This document shows, piece by piece, positions 26,114 to 35,500 of a stretch of 64,000 nucleotides of DNA (position 1 is the first letter of the stretch; each line of letters starts with the position of its first letter). The notes below the pieces were generated by a model. It saw only the letters and a program-made list of their open reading frames with translations. It did no database searches and had not been told where the DNA came from. The stretch comes from an uncultured Bacteroidota bacterium (GTDB lineage: Bacteria > Bacteroidota > Bacteroidia > AKYH767-A > OLB10), in assembly GCA_900696575.1 (NCBI GenBank), contig CAADHD010000004.1, positions 27,201 through 91,200 of the forward strand, in the 5' to 3' direction. Both the position numbers and the translations under genes were made by a program.

Positions 26114-27702
26114 TTAAATTCAGGCTTCCAGGTAGTTTCTACATCCCAGTTGGCACGGATGGTAACAGGCTCTTTGAAATATGTTACTCTTTCGGGCTTC
26201 TGTTTTTTCAGGTAATCTCCAGTATCCCATCTTCCGTTTTGATGGCAGTCTTCCACGGCTTTCAGTTTATACACTCCTGCCGGCAGGTAGCTGAAAAAAA
26301 CAGCAGGGGTGCTTCCTGTAAGAACGGTATCGCGTATGCTTTGTTCTTTATCATTCACTAATGAAATCAATAATGGATGGGGGTACACATTGTTTAGCTG
26401 AATGAAAAGCGAACCGGTTTCTTTTTCGCTCAGCACTTTGACAGGAACTTTCAGTGTGTCGTTAGTCCTGCCATAAATATCTTTCATTGCTCCGGGCAGC
26501 AGTAATAGTTCGTATTTTTTTTCAGTCATAACCATAAAGTCAGAAACGCAGTATGTTTCTGATTCGGTTTTCAGATTCTGCAAATGATTTTCTGCAGAAT
26601 CAGTTATAATTTTAATGAGTTGAGGATTTGTTTCCTGCAGCGGATGGGATGCAGTGAAACTTATTTTTTCTCCGGGCCGAAATGCTTTTACGGAAACCGT
26701 AAACGGCAGCATTGTTGATTTCTGTTGTTTGATGGATGCAGGTTTTTTCAAAGCCAAAGAAACCAAATCAAAAAGCTGATTGTTTTCATACAGGTAAACA
26801 TTTAAAGAATCATTCAGGGTATCAGCCATCCATACAGTAATGGAATCGCCTGTTTGGTTAAATGAGTAGGAATGCCATGAAGCAACTCCGCTTTTTGCTT
26901 TCAGTTCCACATTCGCTTTTTTGTTGAATGCCAGTATTGCCTTTCCCGGTTCTGCGGCAATGACATTAAGCAACTTAGTCTTTTTGGGTAATTCTTTAAT
27001 GAGGAGTAACGCATGCAGAACAGAATCACCTGCTTTTACAGGTTCATCAGCCCAGGCAATTGTTTCCTCATGATGATCGTAGAGGTAATTGTTGTTTTTG
27101 TCTTTCAGGGCAAAAAGTTTGAATGTGGACGCGCTTAAGTTTTCAAATTTGAAATTTCCGGCTGCATCAGAAACAGTGATGTAAGCAGGGCGGGAGTGAT
27201 AGGGCAATGAATCATCATTGTTGTTGTACAGCATAACGGTAACATCACCAGCGGGCTGAAGGGTAAAAGCATCGGCAATGATTCCGGCAATGGAAAGCGA
27301 ATCCACAAAACTTCCGGTTGAAAAAACAAAACGAAAACCGGTCAGGGCATTTGATTCATGTATGTCGGCAACGGCATTCCCGAAGCTGATGGTATAAGTG
27401 GTGTTTGCGTGTAACGGTTTTTTGAATTTTACCTTCAGTGTTTTTTTACTTGCTGTAATCTCCGGCTTTTCATCCGTCAATGGTGAAACAATGATTTGCT
27501 TCTCGGCATCAAGCAATTGAATATATTCATCAAACTGAAGTGTGATTTCGCTTCCCTGAAAAGAATGAGAAAAATTTTCAGGCTGTGAGGAAATGAGTTT
27601 TGGAGGGGCTGAGTCTTTAGCTCCTCCCTCAGGGGCCACCCTGTTGGCACAGGAAGAAAGCATCGTCATTAAAAAAAGAAGTGCACGTTGCCTGAATAAC
27701 AT
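26110..27702 (-). CDS. Big_5 Ig-like domain lipoprotein
   Basis: A 530-residue protein with a lipoprotein signal ending MTMLSSC (Cys18) and a Gly/Ala-rich linker. A bacterial Ig-like domain of the Big_5 type follows: PPKLISSQPENFSHSF, ITLQFDEYIQL, KLKVKFKKPLHANTTYTI and ISFGNAVADIHESNALTG pieces. This family forms Bacteroidota outer-membrane lipoproteins that probably bind the cell surface or peptidoglycan. The rest is a series of beta-rich domains, one resembling a carboxypeptidase-regulatory repeat (AGDVTVMLYNNND and KFENLSASTFKLFALKDKNN). The last part contains a metal-like QLNNVYPHPLLISLVND segment with no recognised enzyme motif. It ends three bases before the SanA-like gene start and probably belongs to the same unit. 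Confidence 0.8.
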   Translation of the reverse strand: MLFRQRALLFLMTMLSSCANRVAPEGGAKDSAPPKLISSQPENFSHSFQGSEITLQFDEYIQLLDAEKQIIVSPLTDEKPEITASKKTLKVKFKKPLHANTTYTISFGNAVADIHESNALTGFRFVFSTGSFVDSLSIAGIIADAFTLQPAGDVTVMLYNNNDDSLPYHSRPAYITVSDAAGNFKFENLSASTFKLFALKDKNNNYLYDHHEETIAWADEPVKAGDSVLHALLLIKELPKKTKLLNVIAAEPGKAILAFNKKANVELKAKSGVASWHSYSFNQTGDSITVWMADTLNDSLNVYLYENNQLFDLVSLALKKPASIKQQKSTMLPFTVSVKAFRPGEKISFTASHPLQETNPQLIKIITDSAENHLQNLKTESETYCVSDFMVMTEKKYELLLLPGAMKDIYGRTNDTLKVPVKVLSEKETGSLFIQLNNVYPHPLLISLVNDKEQSIRDTVLTGSTPAVFFSYLPAGVYKLKAVEDCHQNGRWDTGDYLKKQKPERVTYFKEPVTIRANWDVETTWKPEFK

Positions 27703-27705
27703 TTT

Positions 27706-28200
27706 CTATAAAATTTTGCTGATGAGTTCTGCTAACTGGCGAAGATACTTTTCATCAGTGGTATCAAACCGGTTGAATTGATCGCTGTCAATATCAAGCA
27801 CCATCATCACTATTTCGTTTTTTAAAACAGGGACTACAATTTCTGATTTCGAAAGCGGGCTGCAGGCTATATGACCGGGAAACCGATTCACATCATCCAC
27901 CCTTAAAATTTTTTTCTCTTTCCATGCCGTTCCGCAAACTCCTTTTCCGTAGCCAATCCGGGTGCAGGCAACCGGCCCCTGAAACGGGCCCAGCACCAAT
28001 TCGGGCTTGCCTTCTTTTTCTTTCACTAAATAAAAACCAGTCCAGTGAAACCGGAAAATTTCCTGAATCAAAGCCGAAAGATTGGCAAGGTTGGCTGTTA
28101 AATCCATCTCGCCTTCAGTTAAAGCTGCTGCCTGCTGAAGCAGCAAACGGTATTTTTCTTCTTTGGATATACCCTCCGTGCTGAATGCTTGTGTACTCAT
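27706..28200 (-). CDS. msrC: Free methionine-(R)-sulfoxide reductase (GAF-type)
   Basis: A 164-residue GAF-domain enzyme of the fRMsr family, which reduces free Met-(R)-sulfoxide to methionine. The three cysteines at 79, 89 and 113 have the E. coli spacing of 10 and 24 residues (VACTRIGYGKGVCG and IACSPLS), and the ligand pocket residues IVVPVLKN and LDIDSD are present. The gene runs minus-strand with only three bases to the Big_5 lipoprotein gene, so it may be first in that transcription unit. Identification is strong from the cysteine pattern. Confidence 0.93.
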   Translation of the reverse strand: MSTQAFSTEGISKEEKYRLLLQQAAALTEGEMDLTANLANLSALIQEIFRFHWTGFYLVKEKEGKPELVLGPFQGPVACTRIGYGKGVCGTAWKEKKILRVDDVNRFPGHIACSPLSKSEIVVPVLKNEIVMMVLDIDSDQFNRFDTTDEKYLRQLAELISKIL

Positions 28201-28247
28201 TTTTTACAGGCGGCTAATTTCGGAACTCTCATTGGCGAATGAATAAT

Positions 28248-28255
28248 TAGCTTTG
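28248..28255 (+). promoter_or_regulatory. -7 promoter box (TAGCTTTG) for the PfkB gene
   Basis: A perfect TAnnTTTG match 35 bases before the ATG at 28291. The GTG at 28255 lies within the box and cannot be the start. Confidence 0.6.
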
Positions 28256-28290
28256 TGCGCGGAAAGAAACAGAACGAATCCCGAACACTT

Positions 28291-29217
28291 ATGAGCTTAC
28301 TTGTTGTTGGAACCGTAGCGTTTGATGCTATAGAAACACCTTTTGGAAAAACAGACCGTATTATTGGTGGAGCAGCCACTTATGCTTCCCTGGCAGCTTC
28401 TTACTTCACCAAAAAAATAAATCTTGTATCGGTGGTGGGCGATGATTTTCCGCCATATGCTATTCGCCAGTTGCATGACCATGGCATCAATACTGAAGGG
28501 TTGCAGATTAAAACCGGGCAAAAATCTTTTTTCTGGAGCGGACGTTATCATGCCGATATGAACAGCCGCGATACGCTGGATACACAGTTAAACGTGTTGG
28601 CTGATTTCAATCCTGAAATTCCTGACAGCTATCAGGATTGTGAATTTCTGATGCTGGGTAACCTGATGCCACGCATACAGATGCAGGTGATGGACAGGCT
28701 GGAAGAAAGACCCAAACTAGTGGTAATGGACACCATGAATTTCTGGATGGAAACTGCATGGGATGATTTGATGAAAGCCATTGCCCGTGTGGATGTGCTT
28801 ACCATTAACGATGCCGAAGCCCGTCAGCTTGCCAATGAATACAGCCTGGTAAAGGCTGCACAGAAAATTCTGAAAATGGGACCGCGTTACCTCGTTATTA
28901 AAAAAGGCGAACATGGGGCATTGCTGTTCCATAATGAACAGGTGTTTTTTGCTCCGGCTCTTCCGCTCGAAGATGTGTTTGACCCCACCGGAGCAGGCGA
29001 TACGTTTGCCGGAGGATTTATCGGCTACCTGGCCCGAACCAAAGACATTTCGTTTGACAATATGAAACGCGGAATCATTTACGGCTCAGCCATGGCCAGT
29101 TTCTGTGTAGAAAAATTCGGAACGGAGCGCATGCTTAATCTGAAACAGGAAGAGGTGGACGACCGCGTGCAGGAGTTCATTGACCTGGTGCAGTTTGATA
29201 TTACGCTGGTAGATTGA
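28291..29217 (+). CDS. PfkB-family sugar kinase
   Basis: A 308-residue ribokinase-type kinase from MSLLVVGTVAFDA at 28291. It has the N-terminal GGAATYASLAAS substrate motif, FFWSGRYHADMNSRDT and VMDTMNFWM. The C-terminal PfkB signature DPTGAGDTFAGGFIGYLA contains the catalytic Asp and anion hole, and the ATP site has VIKKGEHGALLF. Substrates in this family are sugars or nucleosides; the second half of the sequence is closest in pattern to ribokinase/inosine-kinase-like members. The exact substrate is unknown. It has its own promoter and is convergent with the T9SS gene that follows. Confidence 0.92.
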   Translation: MSLLVVGTVAFDAIETPFGKTDRIIGGAATYASLAASYFTKKINLVSVVGDDFPPYAIRQLHDHGINTEGLQIKTGQKSFFWSGRYHADMNSRDTLDTQLNVLADFNPEIPDSYQDCEFLMLGNLMPRIQMQVMDRLEERPKLVVMDTMNFWMETAWDDLMKAIARVDVLTINDAEARQLANEYSLVKAAQKILKMGPRYLVIKKGEHGALLFHNEQVFFAPALPLEDVFDPTGAGDTFAGGFIGYLARTKDISFDNMKRGIIYGSAMASFCVEKFGTERMLNLKQEEVDDRVQEFIDLVQFDITLVD

Positions 29218-29231
29218 GGAATCAGCAGGTT

Positions 29232-29291
29232 GAGAAACAAATTTCTCTTACCTTTTGCAGACGGGAAGTTAGTGTAACACTTGCTTTCCCG
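29232..29291. terminator. Possible bidirectional terminator between convergent genes
   Basis: Between the PfkB stop and the next minus-strand gene are two inverted repeats: GAGAAA-CAAA-TTTCTC (29232-29247), and a longer imperfect one with CGGGAA/TTCCCG outer arms (about 29262-29291) and AGTGT/ACACT inner arms. T-tracts are weak. Confidence 0.4.
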
Positions 29292-29339
29292 GCTGAAATA
29301 ATCTTTCAACTTAAAACGGATTATGTTGGATAAAAAAAC

Positions 29340-31118
29340 TTATTGCTTGACAAAACGCACGCATTTGTTCATCGTGCCTGAAGTAATCTTTAACTGGTAA
29401 ACCCCGCTTTGCAAAGCCGAAACATCCACAGCAAATTCACGGTTGCTATAAATTATCCCTGAATAAATATGTATGCCCATGAGGTTGTAAATATGCACTT
29501 CAGCAGTCTCGTCTGATAAATCGGATGATCTCACTTTCAGTATATCATGCACAGGGTTCGGATAGACCTGAAAGTCGTAAGCGGCCTGTGCATTCTGCGA
29601 ATCATCGGCCAATCGGCAGCTTAATGTGTTGAAAGACTGCACAGGCGAAAAAGCCGAAATAATATCAGGACCCACCGTATCGCATAACGTCCTTATTTTC
29701 CATTTGTATTGCCTGCCGCATTCAAGGTTGTTGAGTACCGTAAAACTTTTGCTTCCGTTGATGTATTTTTTGGTCCAGGTGGTTTCATTGGATTTCTTGT
29801 AGAAAACATGATAGCGAATCACTCCGGGAATGGCTGTCCAGTTAACACGGGCTGAGGTTGCTGTAATGTTGCTAACGGATAAATTAACGGGAAGATTGCA
29901 GGAAACAGGAGGCGAAGGCTGAACCAGTTTAGCAGTTGCCCCTCCGGTAACATAAACATGATTGTCGGTACCTAAAGTAAAGGCCTGCGAATACCCTGTT
30001 CCGAAAACAATTGCCCACGCATTGGTTCCGTTGCTGTTTACTTTACACATGCCCATATTGGTCATAATACCGGCTGCCAGGTAAATGTTATTCTGAGCAT
30101 CTGTTCTCATCATGGCATGCGAAAGGAAATTGTAAATACTGTCGGCATCGGCATTAAACCATAGCTGATTTCCGTTAGGGTCGGTTTTCAGAAAGGCAGC
30201 CCCGCCAGAGCCTGGCACAGGATACCCGCTCATAACAGGATTGTTATCGCTGCCGGTTTCTACCCGGAAAGCCAAAAGGTTTGTAAAATCTTTTGACCAT
30301 AACAAAGCTCCGTTCGGAGAGAGCTTTTTCAGTGTACTTCCGGTTACTCCGCTTTGGTAAATACCATGAACTAAAAAAGTATTGCCCAAAGCATCGCCCG
30401 AAATATCTCCGGCCGTAAGGCTGTTTACTCCTGCAAAACTCCAGATGTTGTTCCCGTTACGATCTATTTTGGCATAACCATTAATGCTTCCGAAGATGGA
30501 TCTGGAAACAATCACCAAATTGCTGTCAGGTGTGAATTTAAAATTTTGGGCAGCCCCTATTCCGGCATTATCAAAGTAGTTCCATAGGCTGTTACCATTA
30601 GAGTCAAACTTTTTCACTTTGGTAACGAATCCTCCGGGCCCCGAACCCATGCCGAGTACATAGATATTATTGGCTTTGTCAATCAGGCACTTTTGAGTCT
30701 ATGATCCATCAAATGAATTTTCATAAACCACCCTCCACAGCAAGGTTCCGGCCGGTGAAAACTTCATCACTATGCTGGCCGCGTTCACCGGATTGGAATA
30801 TCCTGACATCAGCGTGCCGCTTACAATGATATTGCCTTGCTGGTCACTCTGCACCCAGGTGGCTTTCTCCCATTTGCTGTTATCGGTCTGGTCGTATTTT
30901 GCTGTCCATTGTCCTACACCGGCAGAGTTTCTTTTGGTAAGATAAATATCGCCTGCCGGATTGTAATCATAGTAGGCAGTATAAACATTGTTGCTGTTGT
31001 CTGTGGCTATGCCTATGCCCTGTGAATAATCTACCCATTCAACAGTTACCTGTGCGGTTGCTAAAACAGGAATCAGAATTATCGCTGCAGCGAATGTTTT
31101 AATAGTTTTAAATTTCAT
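29340..31118 (-). pseudogene. T9SS-sorted secreted protein broken by one in-frame TAG
   Basis: A single reading frame of about 592 codons. The signal peptide (MKFKTIKTFAAAIILIPVLATAQ) is followed by repeat-type segments (VDYSQGIGIATDNSNN and NGTNAWAIVFGTGYSQAF), a fibronectin-III domain with SVSNITATSARVNWTAIPG, and a C-terminal T9SS type A domain (YPNPVHDILKV...YNLMGIHIYSG and GVYQLKITS). It is interrupted by one amber TAG at 30699-30701, codon 140. Both sides are in the same frame, and the sequence resumes TQKCLIDKANNIYVLG directly, so one base change (CAG or TGG to TAG) accounts for it. Upstream codons 1-139 and downstream 29340-30698 would make separate pieces. It may be a recent pseudogene, a read error, or a gene with readthrough. 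Bulk function unknown. Confidence 0.8.
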
Positions 31119-31380
31119 CGGATATTACTTTTTACTCTGCAAAAGTCCTTTTTCTGAAAACAGGCATTTAGTGACAGGAGTCACCGGTAAAAAATGATTT
31201 CAGTCAAACAGCGGCAGGTTATCTTTCTTCATTCTTTGTTCCATTACAAATAATTTTTTCAGTGCTTCAGAATTCAACACAGTTAAAACCTGTTCACCTC
31301 TGCCTTCGCTCCACCCGCCTTATTAAATTCCTCCGTTAATTACTCGTACAAATGTATTATCCGGGGTAAACAACTTATGT
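31119..31380 (-). other. Intergenic region between the divergent T9SS gene and the PorV-like gene
   Basis: About 350 bases without a clear gene lie between 31118 and 31467. The reverse strand encodes an ATG-less 38-40-codon open frame ending LKKLFVMEQRMKKDNLPLFD, preceded by tandem TAA stops. It might be a remnant of a small gene. A GTGAC-AGGA-GTCAC dyad is also present. The right-hand part carries the PorV-like gene's promoter. Nothing firm is seen. Confidence 0.25.
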
Positions 31381-31388
31381 TACTTTTG
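31381..31388 (+). promoter_or_regulatory. -7 promoter box (TACTTTTG) for the PorV-like/PorU-like pair
   Basis: A perfect TAnnTTTG match 16 bases before the first possible ATG (31405) and 79 bases before the preferred ATG at 31468. Confidence 0.6.
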
Positions 31389-31467
31389 GGTTTTAATTTT
31401 CAGAATGAAAACAAAGGATGCACTAAAACGTATCATAGTCCGTTTTGCAGAGATAAAAAACCGAATA

Positions 31468-32553
31468 ATGTCCCGACCATTTCTTTCACTGCTGTTTATT
31501 GTCTTTCCGTTTTTGCTTAACGCACAAACCAGCACACCGAAATACAGTAATGAATTTCTTTCCATTGGTGTAGGCGCCCGTGCGCTTTCCATGGGCGGAG
31601 CACAGACTGCCAGTGTAAACGATGCTACGGCTGCCTATTGGAATCCGGCCGGGCTTTGCCTTTCACAAGGCGATTTGCAGATTGCGCTGATGCACAACGA
31701 ATACTTTGCCGGCATTGCCAAGTTTGATTATGCCACACTGGCTGCTCCGCTCGATGCCACCCGTACGGTTGCCGGCAGCATTATGCGCTTTGCCGTTGAT
31801 GATATTATTGATTCAACCGATTTGATTGATGCCAGCGGGCAGGTCAATTACGATAAACTGAAATCGTTCTCTGCTGCCGATTATGCTTTCTTGTTTTCCT
31901 ATTCAAAAAAGACAGGAATTGAAGGACTTCGCTATGGTGGCAATTTTAAAATTGTACACCGTAAAGCCGGTAGGTTTGCCAGCGCATGGGGTTTTGGTTT
32001 GGATGCCGGTATTCAATACGACCGCGCCAACTGGAAGCTCGGAGCAATGGGAAAAGATATCACTTCCACCTTTAATGCCTGGAGTTTTAATACCGAAGAA
32101 TTGGAAGATGTTTTCCTGCAAACCGGCAATGAAATTCCGCAGAACGGACTGGAAGTAACCTTGCCTAAACTCATTCTCGGTGCAGGCCGTGTATTTAATG
32201 TCGGTACTAAGGTTACCCTCCAGCCCGAATTGAATCTTGACATAACGTTTGACGGCAAAAGAAATGTGCTTCTCAAAAGCGACCCTGTCAGCGCTGACCC
32301 TCGCCTCGGTTTAGAGGCCGGTTACAACGATTTTATTTTTCTGCGTGCCGGGGTAAGCAACATACAGGAAACCATTGATTTTGACGGCAGCAAATCAACC
32401 ATCCTTCAACCTTCCATGGGAATCGGGTTAAAGCTTAAAAACCTCACCATTGATTATGCATTGACAAATATCGGAAGCAGCGGAGGCATACTTTATTCAA
32501 ATGTATTTTCTGTAAAGCTGAATATCTTCAAACAAGAACGGGCAAGCCCGTGA
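31468..32553 (+). CDS. PorV/PorQ-family T9SS outer-membrane protein
   Basis: A 361-residue protein from MSRPFLSLLFIVFP at 31468, with a signal peptide ending NAQ. An in-frame ATG at 31405 would put 21 charged residues in front and is less likely, though the promoter at 31381 is close to it. The mature start FLSIGVGARALSMGGAQTA and YWNPAGLCL are the hallmark of the PorV/PorQ (UPF0164) barrel family. In T9SS, PorV shuttles cargo to the attachment complex with the sortase PorU. The next gene is a huge C25 peptidase, so this pair is probably a second, PorU/PorV-like attachment module. It ends 27 bases before that gene. Confidence 0.88.
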   Translation: MSRPFLSLLFIVFPFLLNAQTSTPKYSNEFLSIGVGARALSMGGAQTASVNDATAAYWNPAGLCLSQGDLQIALMHNEYFAGIAKFDYATLAAPLDATRTVAGSIMRFAVDDIIDSTDLIDASGQVNYDKLKSFSAADYAFLFSYSKKTGIEGLRYGGNFKIVHRKAGRFASAWGFGLDAGIQYDRANWKLGAMGKDITSTFNAWSFNTEELEDVFLQTGNEIPQNGLEVTLPKLILGAGRVFNVGTKVTLQPELNLDITFDGKRNVLLKSDPVSADPRLGLEAGYNDFIFLRAGVSNIQETIDFDGSKSTILQPSMGIGLKLKNLTIDYALTNIGSSGGILYSNVFSVKLNIFKQERASP

Positions 32554-32580
32554 TATGAATCTGATTTTTAAAACCATGTC

Positions 32581-35500
32581 ATGCCAATAAAAAAACGTTA
32601 CACATTACTACTCTGCTTTATTCCTTTTCTTCTTTCGGCACAGCCTTACCGCAATGAGTGGATTGCTTTTACCGTAGTACAGCCTTATTCTGTTCAGCAG
32701 TATGTAAAAATAAAAGTATGGCAAACAGGCATTCACCGTATCAGCTACAATGACCTTTCGCAGGCATTGCCCGGTATAACCATTGAACCAAAGCGCCTTC
32801 AACTGTTTCACAAAGGGGTAGAGCAGTTTATTTATGTGGAAGGCGAAGCAGATAATGTGTTTGACCCGGCTGATTTCATTGAATTTTACGGAGAAAGAAA
32901 TGACGGCTCCTTCGATACGCAGCTTTACGATACAGCCGAATGGCAACTGAATCCTTATTACAGTTTATTCAGCGATACGGCTGCTTATTTTCTTACCATC
33001 AACATCAACCCCAATCATCAGGGAAAAAGGATGATTGTGGAAACGGCTAATGATTTTCAGAATTACAATCCTTCGGATTATTTTATGAAGGAGGTGTTTC
33101 AGTTTTATAAAAATGAATACTACTGCGGGTTTAAAAAAGGATTCCAGTCTTATGCTTCGGCTTACGGCACCAGCTTATACTCTCCCTATAACGAAGCCGA
33201 AGGTTTTACCAAAGGCCGCTCGGGCGATTTACAGTTTACTGAAGTATTGAACACCCCCAACCCTGAAACCTCAGCAGGTCTTTTTGCCACAGCATCAACG
33301 GCTTTCCTTGGCGGCAATTCGCATATCAGCCTGTGGAATATCTCTGTAAACGGAGTGTTGATTGGCGTTGCCGATAACAAAGGGCCTACCTTTACTCTTT
33401 TCTCTCAGCCGGTTGCTGCGGCAGCTCTTTCATCGGGAACAGCAACTTTTAATTTTAATGCTACTTATACCACAGGAACACAATACAATTCTTATCCCTA
33501 CATAAAAATTACCTACCCGCATACATGGTCTTTTGCCGGAGAAACGGAAGAAAATCAACACATGACTATTGTGGCTGATCTGACTGCTGCAAAAACCAGG
33601 GTTGATTTTACCAATCACCTTTCAGGAAATTCCTCTCCAAGATGGATTTATGTTTTCAGCGGAGATACCATCCGCAAAATTCAGGTCTATCAGAATGGCG
33701 GAACGTATCAGGCTTTAATACCAACTTTTCTTGCGGATAAAAAAGCCATGCTCACTACCGATGCCGCAACCCGTACTTCAGCATCAGGGTTTTTATTGGC
33801 TCCCGTTTCAACCGATCCTGCCCGCTATGCAAGATTCACCAACTTCGGGTATCAGAATTTACTGAACAGTGATTACCTTATCATTTCTCATCCCCGAATC
33901 TGGACTAAAGCTGATGAGTATAAATCTTACCGAAGCAGCACAGCAGGCGGAAGCTTTAATGTGCTGTTGGCCGATGTGGAAGAACTTTATGATCAGTTTG
34001 CCTGCGGAATCCGAAAAAATCCGTTAGCCATCCGCAATTTCGCTGACTTTACTATTGACAAATTTAACCAGCCACCCGCATATCTTTTTCTGCTTGGCAA
34101 ATCCATCCGCAGCGATTATTCACGCGAACTAACATGGCTTGAAGACATAAATCTTGTGCCTACTTATGGCGATCCACCCAGTGACCAGATGCTTGTTTCC
34201 CGCTTAAACACGAATGAATTTAAACCCGAAATTGCCGTTGGCCGCTTAGCTGCCAGAAGCAATGATGATGTGGATATGTACCTTGAAAAAGTGTTGGTTC
34301 ATGATGCTGCCCAGTATGACAACCTGAATGAGTGGACCAAGCAGGTTATTCATTTTGGTGGTGGAACCAATACCACAGAGCAGCAACAAATTAAAGATGC
34401 CCTTACCAATTATGAAGCAATTATTGAAGACACACTCTTTGGCGGAAATGTTACCACGGTTCTTAAAAACACCTCTGATCCCATTCAGGTAAATCAAAGC
34501 GTTTTCCTTCAGCAGCGCATTAACAACGGAGTTGCGCTGATGACCTTCTTTGCCCATGCAGCCGGCTCTACTTTTGATATTACTACTGATGAGCCGGAGA
34601 ATTACCAGAACAAAGACAAGTATCCGGTTATGCTGGCTAACTCCTGCTTTATTGGCGATATGCACGTTGGCGCCAAACAATACAGCGAACGGTTTGTCCT
34701 GCTGCGCGAGAAAGGAGCCATTGCCTTTATTGCTTCTCCCAACATTGGGTTCATAAATGAGCAACCACCTTACTCCATTCCTTTCTACAAACAGATAGGC
34801 ATTTACAGTTACGGTGATGGTATTGGACAGTGTATGAAACGTTGTGTGGATTCGGTTTTTTACAATAGCCCTTTAGTGGAGCAATCTCTCCGTATGGGAA
34901 TGACCTTGCATGGCGACCCGGCTGTAAGGCTTTTTCCGAAGTCAAAACCTGATCTTTCCGTAGTTCAGCCTGATGTTTCTTTCATCCCCGGTGAAGTTTC
35001 ATCTGAACTCGCTTCGTTTGATATGCGCATCATCATCCGCAATTACGGCCGGTCAATCAACAAGCCTTACATCGTAAGGATTACACGGAAATATCCTGAC
35101 GGATTTACCCCGAAAGTTTTTGATGTGGTAAGAACCTCCATGCCTTTTGCCGATACGTTGATTCTGACTGTTCCCATGGATTTTGAACATGCTACCGGAT
35201 TGAATCTCTTCAACATTGAGGTAGATGCCAACCTGCCGGCTGATATTGATGAAATTACCAAAACCAATAATAACCTTTACAATATTCCGCTGCTGATTAA
35301 GTCGAGCGATATTGTTCCGGTATATCCTGCAGAATATGCCATCGTTCCCAATAATTCTATTACCCTGAAAGCAACCACCAGTAATTTGTTTGCTCCATTG
35401 AAATCGTACCGTTTCGAAATTGATACCACCGACCGGTTTAACACTCCATTTAAAATTTCCATTGTTCGAAGCAGCACCGGTGGCATTGTTCCCTGGCAGC

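Noticed and set aside
34246..34764. A 172-codon antisense frame inside the PorU-like gene
   Set aside because: It covers the C25 catalytic region on the other strand and has no promoter or protein-like pattern.
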